A stretch of 64,000 nucleotides of DNA from Tabrizicola caldifontis (GTDB taxonomy: Bacteria > Pseudomonadota > Alphaproteobacteria > Rhodobacterales > Rhodobacteraceae): positions 124,001 to 188,000 of the forward strand of contig NZ_SIJH01000002.1 of assembly GCF_004762095.1 (NCBI RefSeq). Direction: 5' to 3'. The notes beneath the pieces are model-generated. The model ran no database searches. It worked only from the letters and a program-made list of their open reading frames with translations, and was not told where the DNA came from. The position numbers and the translations under genes are program-made. Of this stretch, positions 46,301 to 55,580 are shown in pieces (position 1 is the stretch's first letter; each line of letters opens with the position of its first letter).

Positions 46301-46319
46301 GCCACCCTACACCGGTGGC
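46301..46319. repeat. Small hairpin upstream of mutS, related to the element downstream
   Basis: GCCACC and GGTGGC enclose CTACACC. The preceding GCGCCACCCTACACC resembles GCGCACCCTACACC at 43651-43664. It lies between the aldo/keto reductase stop (46330) and the mutS start (46279). Confidence 0.5.
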
Positions 46320-46329
46320 ACGGCGCCTT

Positions 46330-47340
46330 TCAACCGGTAGGGGCGTCCGGGTCAATCAACCCCTGCATCTTGAGGTCTTGCCAAAGTTCTGTCGGGATTG
46401 GCAGGGCCACGTTGGCCATGTTCTGCGTCACCTGCGCCGCAGAGACCGCGCCGGGAATGACAGAGACAACCGCCGGATGCAGCAGCGGAAACTGCAGCGC
46501 CGCCGCCGCAAGGGGCACGCCATGCCGCGAACAGACCGCCTCGATTGCCAGGGCTTTCGCTACCATCTCGGTGCTTGCCGGCGCATAGGCATACATCACC
46601 CCCGGCGCCGAGGGGTTGGCGAGCAAACCCGAGGCGAACGGCGCGCCGATCACCACCTTGATCCCGCGTCGCAGGCAGTCGGCCATCGGTCCGCGCAGCG
46701 CGGCCTGATCGGCCAGGGTATAGGGCATGGCGACCAGGAAGAAATCCACCTCGATCCACGGTGCAATGGCCGCGAAATCCGCCAGCGTGTTCATGCCCAT
46801 GCCCACGGCAGAGATCACGCCCTCGGCCTTCAGACGGTGCAGATAGCCAAGACCCGACCCGGTCAGGTCATTCATGTGCCGGTCGAAGGCCGGTCCGTGA
46901 TAGTCGCGGTCGAGGTCGTGAATGATCAGCGCATCGATGACCGGCTGGCCCAGCCGCAGCCGGCTTTGCATGAGCGATGCCTCGAAGCCTGCGGCGGAAT
47001 AGTCGTAGCGGACGGCAAAGTTCAGCCCGCCTTTCCAGTTGACCCGCACGTCCTGCCCGCGCCCTGCGGGATCATAGACCCGCCCCACTTTGGTCGAGAC
47101 CACCACCCGGTCGCGCGGCCAGTCCCGCATCGCCGTTCCCAGCCGATGCTCCGCGAGGCCATGGCCATACCAGGGCGCGGTGTCGAAATAGCGCACCCCG
47201 GCCTCCCAGGCCGCGGCGAAGGTTTCTGCCGCCTCGGCCTCGGAATAGGTGGCGAAGATGTTGCCCAGCGAGGCCGTTCCCATGCCGAAGCGGGGCCAGT
47301 CCGATGGGAAGGCAGGGGCAGGGGGGGCGATCACCGTCAT
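46330..47340 (-). CDS. Aldo/keto reductase (D-threo-aldose/L-fucose dehydrogenase-like)
   Basis: The 336-residue protein has an AKR barrel with the catalytic set Asp (Y-F-D-T-A-P), Tyr (W-Y-G-H-G), Lys (V-S-T-K-V-G-R) and His (I-I-H-D-L-D). It resembles the D-threo-aldose 1-dehydrogenase/pyridoxal 4-dehydrogenase branch, which includes L-fucose dehydrogenases. It may supply the first step for the deoxysugar pathway encoded 23 kb away, but nothing in the sequence ties them. It starts three bases after the hslU stop. Confidence 0.85.
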   Translation of the reverse strand: MTVIAPPAPAFPSDWPRFGMGTASLGNIFATYSEAEAAETFAAAWEAGVRYFDTAPWYGHGLAEHRLGTAMRDWPRDRVVVSTKVGRVYDPAGRGQDVRVNWKGGLNFAVRYDYSAAGFEASLMQSRLRLGQPVIDALIIHDLDRDYHGPAFDRHMNDLTGSGLGYLHRLKAEGVISAVGMGMNTLADFAAIAPWIEVDFFLVAMPYTLADQAALRGPMADCLRRGIKVVIGAPFASGLLANPSAPGVMYAYAPASTEMVAKALAIEAVCSRHGVPLAAAALQFPLLHPAVVSVIPGAVSAAQVTQNMANVALPIPTELWQDLKMQGLIDPDAPTG

Positions 47341-47343
47341 CGG

Positions 47344-48639
47344 TCAGAGCACATAGCGCGAGATGTCGGCCGACCGGGCAAGGGCGCCCAGATTCGTCTC
47401 TACAAAGGCGGAATCGATGGTCACCGACTGGCCGGAACGGTCCGGGGCGTTGAAGGACAGTTCCTCGAACACCCGCTCCATCACGGTGTAAAGCCGCCGC
47501 GCGCCGATGTTCTCGACCGCCCGGTTCACCTCGGCCGCGATGCGGGCAAGCGCGGCGATCCCGTCCGGCGTGAAGGTCACCTTCACATCCTCGGTCGCCA
47601 TCAGCGCGGCATATTGCCGGGTCAGGGCGTTGTCGGTTTCGGTCAGGATGCGGATGAAATCCTCCTCGGTCAGCGGCGCCAGTTCTACCCGGATCGGCAG
47701 GCGGCCCTGCAGTTCCGGCAGAAGGTCCGAGGGTTTCGCGATGTGAAAGGCGCCCGAGGCGATGAAGAGGATATGGTCGGTCTTGACCGGGCCGTGCTTC
47801 GTCGAAACGGTCGTTCCCTCGATCAGGGGCAGAAGGTCGCGCTGCACGCCTTCGCGGCTGACATCGGCACCGCGCGCGTCGGACCGGGCGCAGATCTTGT
47901 CGATCTCGTCCAGAAAGACGATGCCGTTTTCCTGCACCGCCTCCAGCGCGGCGGTGCGCACCGCCTCGTCGTCCAGAAGCTTGTCGGCCTCCTGTCCGAT
48001 CAGCACGTCATAGCTTTGCGCCACCGTCATCCGCTTGCGGCTGGTGCGGCCGCCGAAGGCCTTGAACAGATCCTGCAAGCCCTGCATCTGGCTTTCCATT
48101 CCGGGCATCCCGAAGCCAAGGGGCATGGGTGAGGCATCGGCCACGTCGATCTCGATCAAGGTGTTGTCCAGTTCGCCCCGCTTCAGCTTGGCGCGGAACA
48201 TCTCGCGGGTCTGTTCTCGCGCATCCTTGCCGGCCAGTGCCTCGATCACCCGGTCCTCGGCAGCCCTGTGGGCGCGGGCCTTCACATCCTCGCGCATCCG
48301 GGCGCGGGTATCGCTCATCGCCACATCGACCAGATCGCGGATGATCGAATCCACGTCGCGCCCGACATAGCCGACCTCGGTGAACTTGGTGGCCTCGACC
48401 TTCAGGAACGGTGCCTTGGCCAGTTTCGCCAGGCGGCGGCTGATCTCGGTCTTGCCCACGCCGGTCGGGCCGATCATCAGGATGTTCTTCGGATAGACCT
48501 CATCGCGCAGATCATCGCCCAACCGCTTGCGCCGCCAGCGGTTGCGCAGGGCGACGGCAACGGCGCGCTTGGCCTCTTTCTGGCCGATGATGAAGCGGTC
48601 AAGTTCCGAGACGATCTCGCGCGGGGTCAGGTCGGTCAT
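47344..48639 (-). CDS. hslU: ATP-dependent protease ATPase subunit HslU
   Basis: The 431-residue AAA+ unfoldase has [10 protein letters not shown] near the N-terminus, Walker A G-P-T-G-V-G-K-T (about residues 57-64), Walker [10 protein letters not shown] and the C-terminal R-Y-V-L that inserts into HslV. It overlaps the DUF2157 gene by four bases, which separates it from hslV. Confidence 0.97.
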   Translation of the reverse strand: MTDLTPREIVSELDRFIIGQKEAKRAVAVALRNRWRRKRLGDDLRDEVYPKNILMIGPTGVGKTEISRRLAKLAKAPFLKVEATKFTEVGYVGRDVDSIIRDLVDVAMSDTRARMREDVKARAHRAAEDRVIEALAGKDAREQTREMFRAKLKRGELDNTLIEIDVADASPMPLGFGMPGMESQMQGLQDLFKAFGGRTSRKRMTVAQSYDVLIGQEADKLLDDEAVRTAALEAVQENGIVFLDEIDKICARSDARGADVSREGVQRDLLPLIEGTTVSTKHGPVKTDHILFIASGAFHIAKPSDLLPELQGRLPIRVELAPLTEEDFIRILTETDNALTRQYAALMATEDVKVTFTPDGIAALARIAAEVNRAVENIGARRLYTVMERVFEELSFNAPDRSGQSVTIDSAFVETNLGALARSADISRYVL

Positions 48640-49712
48640 TCGGTGCTCCCATAGGGTGGCAGGCGGGATTTGCCGGGAAAGTCGGGCAGGGCGCGCAACA
48701 CGGTGGCGCGCAGTTGCATCCACCAGGTGCCGATGGCGGTGATCAGGCCGCCAAGGGCGATCAGGATGAAGGCCCAGGTGCCGAAATCGCCCCGGTCGCC
48801 GATCACCCAGGCGATGACCAGCGCGATATAGGCAATGGCGGCGGTCAGGAAGGACCGCCGGTCGATGATCAGGGCCAGCAGGGTGATGATGACCAGGGCG
48901 ACGATCAGCAACCCGATCCCGCCGGCGCCGCCGGTGTTATAGAGGGTCAGCGCCACCGTGTTCACCAGCGCGGGCGCGGCCAGCATGTGCAGCCAGAAGG
49001 CGGTGGCGGCGTGCCGGCCCAGCCGGTGCGGGTCGCGGGTGTCGAACCACATGGCGACAAGGAAGGCGACGATGCCGAACAGCAGGGTTGCGGTGGCGAA
49101 CTGCGGGCTTTCGCGAAGGTCGAAGAACCCGCCCATGCCACCCCGGCTACCCGCCACGAAACCGCCCAGCGAATCGACCGAGGCGGTCATGGTGTAGATC
49201 GCCCCCAGCACGAAAAGCCCCAGGATGAAGGCCGAAAACGGCAGCCGGAACCGGCGATACCAGGCCGACATGCCCAGGGCCGACAGGACGAAGGCCACCA
49301 CGACCACGCTGCGCAGCGGCAGGTCTGCCTGGCCCAGCACGGTGATCGCCGACAGGTAGATGCCGGCCCCGAAGGCCGAAGCCAGCACCATCGACGGCAG
49401 GTTCATCCGCCGCTTGAGGGTGAAGTATCCGGCCCACCACCAGCAGATACCGGCGCAGATCAGCGGCAGGACCGTCATCAGCGCCACGCCGCCGAACCAG
49501 GCGAGCATGGCCGCGATCCCGGACAGAAGGATGACCAGGCCGATCGAGACGAAGATTTCGGAAAAGCCCCGGAAGAATTCGAATGGCTCGTCTTCGGCGG
49601 GAAGTGCGGCACGTTTGCCCAGACGGTCATTGGCCAGCGCGGTCAGCGACGCCGCCTGTGCCTCGGTCAGGATGCCGGCGGCGACGGCGGCGCGAAGATC
49701 CTCGGGCGTCAT
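48636..49712 (-). CDS. DUF2157 domain-containing membrane protein
   Basis: The 358-residue protein has a short soluble N-terminus ([20 protein letters not shown]) followed by about ten hydrophobic segments, as in DUF2157 proteins. Function is unknown. It lies between hslV and hslU with four-base overlaps on both sides (ATGA), so the three genes should be translated from one message. Confidence 0.82.
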   Translation of the reverse strand: MTPEDLRAAVAAGILTEAQAASLTALANDRLGKRAALPAEDEPFEFFRGFSEIFVSIGLVILLSGIAAMLAWFGGVALMTVLPLICAGICWWWAGYFTLKRRMNLPSMVLASAFGAGIYLSAITVLGQADLPLRSVVVVAFVLSALGMSAWYRRFRLPFSAFILGLFVLGAIYTMTASVDSLGGFVAGSRGGMGGFFDLRESPQFATATLLFGIVAFLVAMWFDTRDPHRLGRHAATAFWLHMLAAPALVNTVALTLYNTGGAGGIGLLIVALVIITLLALIIDRRSFLTAAIAYIALVIAWVIGDRGDFGTWAFILIALGGLITAIGTWWMQLRATVLRALPDFPGKSRLPPYGSTE

Positions 49713-50266
49713 TTCCGGATCGTCTCCACGGTCAGGTTGCCGTTGGTATAGACGCAGATGTCGGCGGCAATGGCCATGGCGCGGCGGGCGATCTCCTCGG
49801 CGGGCATGTCCGTGGCCATCAGGCCCCGTGCTGCGGCCAGCGCGAAGTTGCCGCCCGATCCTATGGCGGCCACGTCATGTTCCGGCTCCAGCACGTCGCC
49901 TGCGCCGGTGATCACGAACAGGTCGGCGCCGTCGGTGACGATCAGCATGGCTTCAAGGTTGCGCAGGTATTTGTCCATCCGCCAGTCCTTGGCCAGATCG
50001 ACGCAGGCGCGGGCCAGCTGGCCCGGGGCGGCCTCGAGCTTCTTTTCCAGTCGCTCCAGCAGGGTGAAGGCATCGGCGGTAGATCCTGCGAACCCCGCCA
50101 CGACCGGATGCCCGCCGGGATTCAGCCGCCGAACCTTGCGGGCGGTCCCCTTGATCACGGTCTGCCCAAGGGAAACCTGCCCATCGCCTGCGACCACCAC
50201 CTCGCCGCCGCGGCGGACCGCAAGGATCGTGGTGCCGTGCCAGCCGGGGAACTTGTCTTCGGCCAT
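49709..50266 (-). CDS. hslV: ATP-dependent protease subunit HslV
   Basis: The 185-residue proteasome-like subunit has the sequence H-G-T-T-I-L-A-V-R after an 11-residue propeptide, so the mature nucleophile should be Thr12. It also has [10 protein letters not shown] and G-S-G-G-N-F-A motifs. HslU unfolds substrates for degradation in its chamber. A strong terminator lies between it and rpsO. Confidence 0.96.
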   Translation of the reverse strand: MAEDKFPGWHGTTILAVRRGGEVVVAGDGQVSLGQTVIKGTARKVRRLNPGGHPVVAGFAGSTADAFTLLERLEKKLEAAPGQLARACVDLAKDWRMDKYLRNLEAMLIVTDGADLFVITGAGDVLEPEHDVAAIGSGGNFALAAARGLMATDMPAEEIARRAMAIAADICVYTNGNLTVETIRK

Positions 50267-50328
50267 TGGACCCTCCGTTTTTCCCTATATGGCCGGGGTC
50301 GGGGGTCACCTCAAGTCAGGCAAAGCAA

Positions 50329-50355
50329 AACGCCCGCGCGGGTGGCGCGGGCGTT
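50329..50355 (-). terminator. Rho-independent terminator downstream of rpsO
   Basis: An 11-bp perfect GC-rich stem (AACGCCCGCGC / GCGCGGGCGTT) with a 5-base loop, followed on the minus strand by TTTTGCTTT, ends the rpsO transcript. Confidence 0.88.
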
Positions 50356-50376
50356 CCGTTTTCCTTGCCGAAGGCC

Positions 50377-50646
50377 TTAGCGGCGCAGGCCCAGGCGCGA
50401 GATCAGCGAGGCATAGCGCGCCTCGTCCTTCTTCTTCAGGTAGTCCAGCAGCTTGCGGCGCTGGGCGACCAGCATCAGAAGGCCACGACGCGAATGGTTG
50501 TCGTTCTTGTGGCCCTTGAAATGCTCGGTCAGCGTGGCGATGCGCGACGACAGGATCGCGACCTGCACTTCGGGCGAACCGGTGTCGCCTTCCTTGGTCG
50601 CGTATTCCTTGATCAGACGGGCTTTTTCTTCAACGGTGATCGACAT
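50377..50646 (-). CDS. rpsO: 30S ribosomal protein S15
   Basis: The 89-residue protein is a full-length S15 with [19 protein letters not shown]-like ([11 protein letters not shown]) and R-R-K-L-L-D-Y-L motifs. It binds 16S rRNA helix 22. It appears monocistronic here; truB, often adjacent, is not in this window. Confidence 0.97.
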   Translation of the reverse strand: MSITVEEKARLIKEYATKEGDTGSPEVQVAILSSRIATLTEHFKGHKNDNHSRRGLLMLVAQRRKLLDYLKKKDEARYASLISRLGLRR

Positions 50647-50737
50647 CGGGGTCTCCTTTGCAAAGGGTCATGGCACAAGCCGGGATGTCGTCCAGCAGGG
50701 CCCTTGGAGGGGGGTCCGCCTTCGGGGCGGATGCGGG

Positions 50738-50766
50738 CCTATAAGCGGATTCGCGAAGGAAGGAAA
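50738..50766 (-). promoter_or_regulatory. Possible promoter for rpsO
   Basis: On the minus strand TTTCCT and TATAGG are separated by 17 bp, about 90 bp upstream of the rpsO start. The match is modest. Confidence 0.3.
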
Positions 50767-50935
50767 GGGTTTGCGCAGCCAAGGCCTTCAGAGACGATTA
50801 ACCTGGACCGGAGATTTCCTGCGAGGCCGCTTCTGAATCAGGGGCAGTCATGCTAGGAATCGGCAGGTTTTCCTAATCTTATCTTATGGTTAACGAAAGC
50901 GCGGATCAACGGCGCCGTGACCTGGGGGTGACATC

Positions 50936-51961
50936 GTGCTGACGCTTTTCGGACTGCTCGGGATTCTTGCCGCGGGCCTTGCGGCGGATGCAATCCTTTC
51001 CGGCCGCGACCCATCGGGGCCGGAAGACTCCGGCGAAGGGGATGGCAGCCTCGGGCCGGACAGCACACCGATGGAACAGGGCCTTCTCGACCGGATCGCC
51101 GGTCCCGAACCGATGATCGATGGGAACCCCGTTTCCGGCGATCTCAAGGCAGACCCGCCGGTTGATCTCTGGCTTGGGGGCGGGGCGGAAGGCGACCTTC
51201 TGTCCAGCGGTGATGGCAATGACACGGTCGAAGGCCGGGGTGGGGGCGACCTGATCGACGCCCGCGCCGGTGATGATCTTGTCGAAGCCGGCGAAGGCAA
51301 CGATGCCGTCTGGGCGGGGGCCGGGGACGACACGGTTCACGGCGGCGCCGGGAACGACACGGTGGACGCCCAGGATGGCGACAACCTTGTGTTCGGCGGG
51401 TCCGGTTCTGATTCGCTTTCGGGCCATTTCGGGAATGACACGATGTTCGGTGGCGACGGGGCCGATACGCTTCTGGGCGGCGCCGGGGATGATGTCCTCG
51501 ATGGCGGGGAAGGGGATGATTGGCTTGCCGGCGGCGAGGGTCACGACACCCTGGCCGGGGGGGCGGGATCAGACATCCTTGACGGCGGTGCCGGCGATGA
51601 CTGGCTGTCCGGCCTGCAAGGCGAAGCGGGCAAGGGCATGCCGGATTTTCTGAACGGCGGCCAGGGCAGGGATACGCTGCTTCTCGGTCCCGGCGATCAC
51701 GGCCATGGCGGGGCCGACGAAGACGCCATCATTCTGCACGATTGGCCGGGTGAAGGCGAGGTGGCGCATGTATCCGATTACAGTGCCGCGCAGGACAGGC
51801 TGGTGATCGTCTACGACCCGGCCATTCATCCCGAACCCCGCCTCAGCCTTTTGGTCGGCGAGGGCGGCAATGGCAGCACGCTTTACCTGGACGGCCACCC
51901 CCTTGCGGTGATTCGGGGCGATGCGGTGAACTTGGCCGACGTGATCCTGGAAAGGGCCTGA
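50936..51961 (+). CDS. Calcium-binding RTX-repeat protein (GTG start)
   Basis: The 341-residue protein begins with a hydrophobic segment (L-T-L-F-G-L-L-G-I-L-A-A-G-L-A-A-D-A-I-L), then an acidic linker. Roughly twelve tandem G-G-x-G-x-D-x-L-x nonapeptides follow (about residues 80-225) that form a calcium-binding beta roll, then a C-terminal globular part. RTX proteins are usually exported by type I secretion; here a hydrophobic N-terminus and no adjacent secretion genes make the route unclear. No enzymatic domain is recognisable. It is divergent from rpsO. Confidence 0.83.
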   Translation: MLTLFGLLGILAAGLAADAILSGRDPSGPEDSGEGDGSLGPDSTPMEQGLLDRIAGPEPMIDGNPVSGDLKADPPVDLWLGGGAEGDLLSSGDGNDTVEGRGGGDLIDARAGDDLVEAGEGNDAVWAGAGDDTVHGGAGNDTVDAQDGDNLVFGGSGSDSLSGHFGNDTMFGGDGADTLLGGAGDDVLDGGEGDDWLAGGEGHDTLAGGAGSDILDGGAGDDWLSGLQGEAGKGMPDFLNGGQGRDTLLLGPGDHGHGGADEDAIILHDWPGEGEVAHVSDYSAAQDRLVIVYDPAIHPEPRLSLLVGEGGNGSTLYLDGHPLAVIRGDAVNLADVILERA

Positions 51962-51968
51962 TCGGGCG

Positions 51969-52469
51969 CTACCAGGGTTCGGGCTTCTGGTCATAGGCGA
52001 CATACAGGGGGTGGCGCGGCTGCCCCTGGCCCGTCAGGCCCAGGTGCGTCAGCCGGGCGCCGGCACCGCGCAGCATCGATTCGACCACCGCCCCGCGGTT
52101 CATGTGCAAACCATGGTTTCCCCAGGCGCATACCACCGCATCGGCCCAGCTCAGGCTTTTCAGGATCGCGGCGTCATTCTCTGGCCCCACCGGGTCGGGT
52201 TCCGCCCGCATCACCCTTGGGTCGGTTGCGCGGAATGCAAAGATGTTTGTCACCCTGAACGCCCCGAACCCCAGCGCCCGGGCCCGCCGTTCGCAGCGTT
52301 CGACCGTGGGATCGTTCTGCATCTCGGTCGCGGTCGAAGGGTTGAGCATGATGAACAGCGCCTTCGGCCCATCCTGCCAGGTTCGCGTCAGAAGATAGCG
52401 GTAGCGTTCGCAATCCGAATAGACGGCCTCGGATACTGCATCACCTTTCGTGAAGCCGCGCGTGATCAT
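51969..52469 (-). CDS. DUF1643 domain-containing protein
   Basis: The 166-residue protein has the DUF1643 pattern: [28 protein letters not shown], and V-C-A-W-G-N-H-G. Its function is unknown. The ATG at 52469 starts at the family N-terminus. The gene converges with the RTX gene, seven bases away. Confidence 0.82.
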   Translation of the reverse strand: MITRGFTKGDAVSEAVYSDCERYRYLLTRTWQDGPKALFIMLNPSTATEMQNDPTVERCERRARALGFGAFRVTNIFAFRATDPRVMRAEPDPVGPENDAAILKSLSWADAVVCAWGNHGLHMNRGAVVESMLRGAGARLTHLGLTGQGQPRHPLYVAYDQKPEPW

Positions 52470-52597
52470 CGCCCCGATCCTTCGCAGGCCCGCCGTGGCC
52501 TGCACCGGCTGGTGATAGGCCTGCCCTGCCCTGCCCGCAAGCCTTGCATCGCTGGTCCTTCCCCGCTAGCACGGGGCCGCATCCTTTGGAGAAGACG

Positions 52598-53680
52598 ATG
52601 GACGGGATCGACACGCTTCGGGGCAAATATCTCTCCGCCATCGCCGGCGCCGCCGACGAGGCCGCGCTGGAAGAGGTCCGTGTTGCCGCCCTGGGCAAGA
52701 AGGGCGAGATCAGCGCCCTGATGGCGACGCTGGGCAGGATGGAGCCCGAGGCACGGAAGGCCGCCGGTGCCAGTCTGAACGCCCTGAAGGACGAGATCGA
52801 CGCCGCGCTGCGTGCCCGCAAGACCGCGCTGGCCGATGCCGCGCTGGACGAGCGGCTGAAGGCGGAATGGCTGGACGTGACCCTGCCTGGGCGTCCCCGC
52901 CGCACGGGCACAATCCATCCCGTTTCCCGCGTGATGGAGGAACTGACGGCGATCTTCGCCGACATGGGATTTTCGGTTGCCGAAGGACCGCAGGTCGAAA
53001 GCGACTGGTACAACTTCGACGCGCTGAACATTCCGCCGGAACATCCTGCCCGGCAGGAACATGACACGTTCTTCATGCACCGCGCACCCGGCGATAACCG
53101 CGCGCCCCACGTCTTGCGCACCCACACCAGTCCCGTGCAGATCCGCGCGTTGATGGAACGCGGCGCCCCCCTGCGTGTCATCGCGCCGGGCCGCGTCTAC
53201 CGGATGGACATGGACCAGACCCACACCCCGATGTTCCACCAGGTTGAAGGTCTGGCCATCGACCGGGACATCAGCATGGCCAACCTGAAATGGTGCCTGG
53301 AAGAATTCTGCCGCGCCTTCTTCGAGGTGGACAAGGTCGAACTGCGGTTCCGCGCCAGCCACTTCCCCTTCACCGAACCTTCGGCCGAGGTGGATATCCG
53401 CTACTCCAACGTAGGTGGCCAGCTGAGGATCGGCGAAGGCGACAAGTGGATGGAAATCCTGGGTTCCGGCATGGTGCATCCCAAGGTGCTTCAGGCAGCC
53501 GGCGTCGATCCGACCCAGTGGCAGGGCTTCGCCTTCGGCATGGGCATCGACCGCATTGCCATGCTGAAATACGGCATCCCCGACCTGCGTGCCTTTTTCG
53601 AATCCGACCTGCGCTGGCTGCGCCACTATGGCTTCAGTCCGCTGGACGTGCCGGATCTGGCAGGCGGCCTCAGCACCTAA
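52598..53680 (+). CDS. pheS: Phenylalanyl-tRNA synthetase alpha subunit
   Basis: The 360-residue subunit has an N-terminal coiled-coil arm and the class II catalytic motifs, including [14 protein letters not shown] and [12 protein letters not shown]. It charges tRNA-Phe as an alpha2beta2 enzyme with PheT. pheT is not found in the 10.3 kb downstream; a LysR gene on the opposite strand overlaps the pheS stop by four bases. Confidence 0.96.
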   Translation: MDGIDTLRGKYLSAIAGAADEAALEEVRVAALGKKGEISALMATLGRMEPEARKAAGASLNALKDEIDAALRARKTALADAALDERLKAEWLDVTLPGRPRRTGTIHPVSRVMEELTAIFADMGFSVAEGPQVESDWYNFDALNIPPEHPARQEHDTFFMHRAPGDNRAPHVLRTHTSPVQIRALMERGAPLRVIAPGRVYRMDMDQTHTPMFHQVEGLAIDRDISMANLKWCLEEFCRAFFEVDKVELRFRASHFPFTEPSAEVDIRYSNVGGQLRIGEGDKWMEILGSGMVHPKVLQAAGVDPTQWQGFAFGMGIDRIAMLKYGIPDLRAFFESDLRWLRHYGFSPLDVPDLAGGLST

Positions 53681-54627
53681 CGCCGCCAGACCACGGCGTT
53701 TTCGTGTCGCAGGATCATCTGCTGCATCTGCTGGAACGACTGCACCACGAAATCGGCAAAGACGGCGGCGGCCGGGTTCCTGGGCATGCCCGCCAGCTTC
53801 AGGATGCCCAGGTGCCGCTGCGGCTGCGGAATATCCACCGGCAGAACTGCAATGGCATGCTGCTTGCGTTCGGCAAACCAGACCGAAAACGGCAGCACGG
53901 CCAGCGCATCGGTTTCGATCAGGTAGTTGATGACGCTGAGAAGCGAGCCGCCCGAATAGCGGATGTCCAGCTCCAGCGACCCAAGCGACGACCGGATGGC
54001 GAACAGGTCGGCCAGCAGCGGCGACCCCGGCAGGGGCGCGACCCAGGGGTAGCGGCCCAGATCGCCGGTCGTCAGCCGCTTGGTGCGCTGAAGGGGATGG
54101 CCGGTCCGGCAGCAGACCACGTTGCGCGCGGCGAGGATCGGGGTGAACTCCAGCCCCTCCGGCTCTCCCGAGGTGCCAAGTGGCACGATCCCCAGGTCAA
54201 GCTGGTCGGCGCGCAGGCCGGTTCCGACCTCTGACAGGTTGCCGTAGCTTTGTTCGAAATCCACGTCGGGGTGCTGGTTCTGGAACGCGGCGATGATCCG
54301 GCTGATCATCGCATCCATGAAGAAGGGCACACCGCCAACCCGCACCAGCCCCCGCGTGCCGCGCAACAGGCTTTGCACCGCTTCGGCCGCGCGGCGGCTT
54401 TCGGCCAGGATCCGGCGGCCATGCGCGGCAAGCTGCATGCCCAGCGGCGTTGCCTGCAACGGCCTGCGTCCGCGGACGAACAGCGGCTTGCCGACCCGCG
54501 CCTCAAGCTGGGCCAGCGACCGCGACAGCGCCGGCTGCGACAGGCCCAACGCCAGCGCGCCCTTGCTGACGCTACCGGCATCGACAACGGCAGACAGCTG
54601 GATCAGGTGCGCCTCGCTCAGTTTCAT
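53677..54627 (-). CDS. LysR-family transcriptional regulator of the aromatic catabolic island
   Basis: The 316-residue protein has an N-terminal winged helix ([24 protein letters not shown]) and an effector-binding periplasmic-binding-like domain. LysR proteins commonly activate a divergently transcribed catabolic operon when a pathway intermediate binds. Here the dioxygenase operon starts 89 bp away in the opposite direction, the classic arrangement. Confidence 0.9.
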   Translation of the reverse strand: MKLSEAHLIQLSAVVDAGSVSKGALALGLSQPALSRSLAQLEARVGKPLFVRGRRPLQATPLGMQLAAHGRRILAESRRAAEAVQSLLRGTRGLVRVGGVPFFMDAMISRIIAAFQNQHPDVDFEQSYGNLSEVGTGLRADQLDLGIVPLGTSGEPEGLEFTPILAARNVVCCRTGHPLQRTKRLTTGDLGRYPWVAPLPGSPLLADLFAIRSSLGSLELDIRYSGGSLLSVINYLIETDALAVLPFSVWFAERKQHAIAVLPVDIPQPQRHLGILKLAGMPRNPAAAVFADFVVQSFQQMQQMILRHENAVVWRR

Positions 54628-54716
54628 AACAGAATGATATATTGATCTTCCGAAAAGTCATCTGCCAGTCTGCCGCGCCCCTCTAGCTTGCATGGTGCGA
54701 GGGGGGAGGTCTGGCG
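54628..54716. promoter_or_regulatory. Divergent control region between the LysR gene and the catabolic operon
   Basis: The 89-bp region is AT-rich next to the LysR start and ends with GGGGGGAGG, a strong ribosome-binding sequence for the dioxygenase. LysR sites of the T-N11-A type are expected here; none is unambiguous by eye. Confidence 0.45.
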
Positions 54717-55580
54717 ATGGACGGGCAGGGCGGATCATCCGAAGGGCAGGCGGTGGCAGCCGAACTGCGCCGCCGCCTTGCGGCAGCGCCGCCGGGCCGT
54801 CTGGGCGAGGCTGTGCGCCAGATTGTCGATCATGCCTTCCAGATCGTCGCCACGCTGAAGCCGACCCCGGCAGAGCTGGACGCCTTCGTGCAGTTCCTCA
54901 CTGATGTTGGCTATGCCACCGATGCAAGACGGCAGGAATGGGTGCTGCTGGCCGATGTCTTCGGCCTGTCGGATGGCGTGCTTTGCAAGGATCGGCCAGG
55001 CACCACGCCCGGCACGCTGCCCGGTCCCTTCTACCGCGCCGACGCGCCCAACCTGCCACTTGGGGTCAACCTCTGCCGCAATGGCGACGGACAACCCCTG
55101 TCGGTGACGGGCCGGGTGACAAACCTTTCCGGGGAACCGCTGGCCGGCGCCCTGGTCGAGGTCTGGCATGCCAATGCCGCCGGTCGCTACGAAAACCAGG
55201 ATCCCGACAATCAGCCCGAGCACAACCTGCGCGGTCGCTTCATCACCGATGCCGCCGGGGCATTCCACTTCACCACGATCCGCCCCGGTGGCTACAGCCT
55301 GCCCGATGACGGGCCAGTCGGGCAGCTTGCCCGCAAGCTTGGCCTGTCGCTCGACCGGCCTGCCCACATCCATTTCGCCGTCACCGCGCCGGGATACCGC
55401 CGCCTTGTCACGGCGATCTTCGACGGCAGCGATCCGGCGATCGGCCGCGATGCGCTTTTTGCCGTCAAGCCCGAGCTCATCGGCACCATCCGACCCGAAG
55501 GCCCGGCCTTCACCCTTAGCGTCGCCCTGGTTCTCGACCGGGACGACACCCCGCAACCCACCCAGGACCAGAGGGGATGA
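54717..55580 (+). CDS. Intradiol ring-cleavage dioxygenase, hydroxyquinol/catechol 1,2-dioxygenase type
   Basis: The 287-residue non-haem Fe(III) enzyme has an N-terminal helical dimerisation domain (about residues 10-100) and a catalytic domain with G-P-F-Y, V-E-V-W-H-A-N. The iron ligands are Tyr158 (G-R-Y-E-N), Tyr193 (G-Y-S-L-P-D-D-G-P), His217 and His219 (P-A-H-I-H-F). It opens the ring between two adjacent hydroxyls. With maleylacetate reductase downstream and no cycloisomerase in sight, hydroxyquinol is the most likely substrate. Its end overlaps the next gene (ATGA). Confidence 0.88.
   Translation: MDGQGGSSEGQAVAAELRRRLAAAPPGRLGEAVRQIVDHAFQIVATLKPTPAELDAFVQFLTDVGYATDARRQEWVLLADVFGLSDGVLCKDRPGTTPGTLPGPFYRADAPNLPLGVNLCRNGDGQPLSVTGRVTNLSGEPLAGALVEVWHANAAGRYENQDPDNQPEHNLRGRFITDAAGAFHFTTIRPGGYSLPDDGPVGQLARKLGLSLDRPAHIHFAVTAPGYRRLVTAIFDGSDPAIGRDALFAVKPELIGTIRPEGPAFTLSVALVLDRDDTPQPTQDQRG

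Noticed and set aside
48714-49751. Plus-strand 345-codon frame opposite the DUF2157 gene
   Set aside because: Compositionally biased antisense of a membrane protein; no ribosome-binding site or family match.
50906-51544. Minus-strand frame with apparent tandem repeats opposite the RTX gene
   Set aside because: The repeats only mirror the RTX nonapeptide periodicity of the plus strand.
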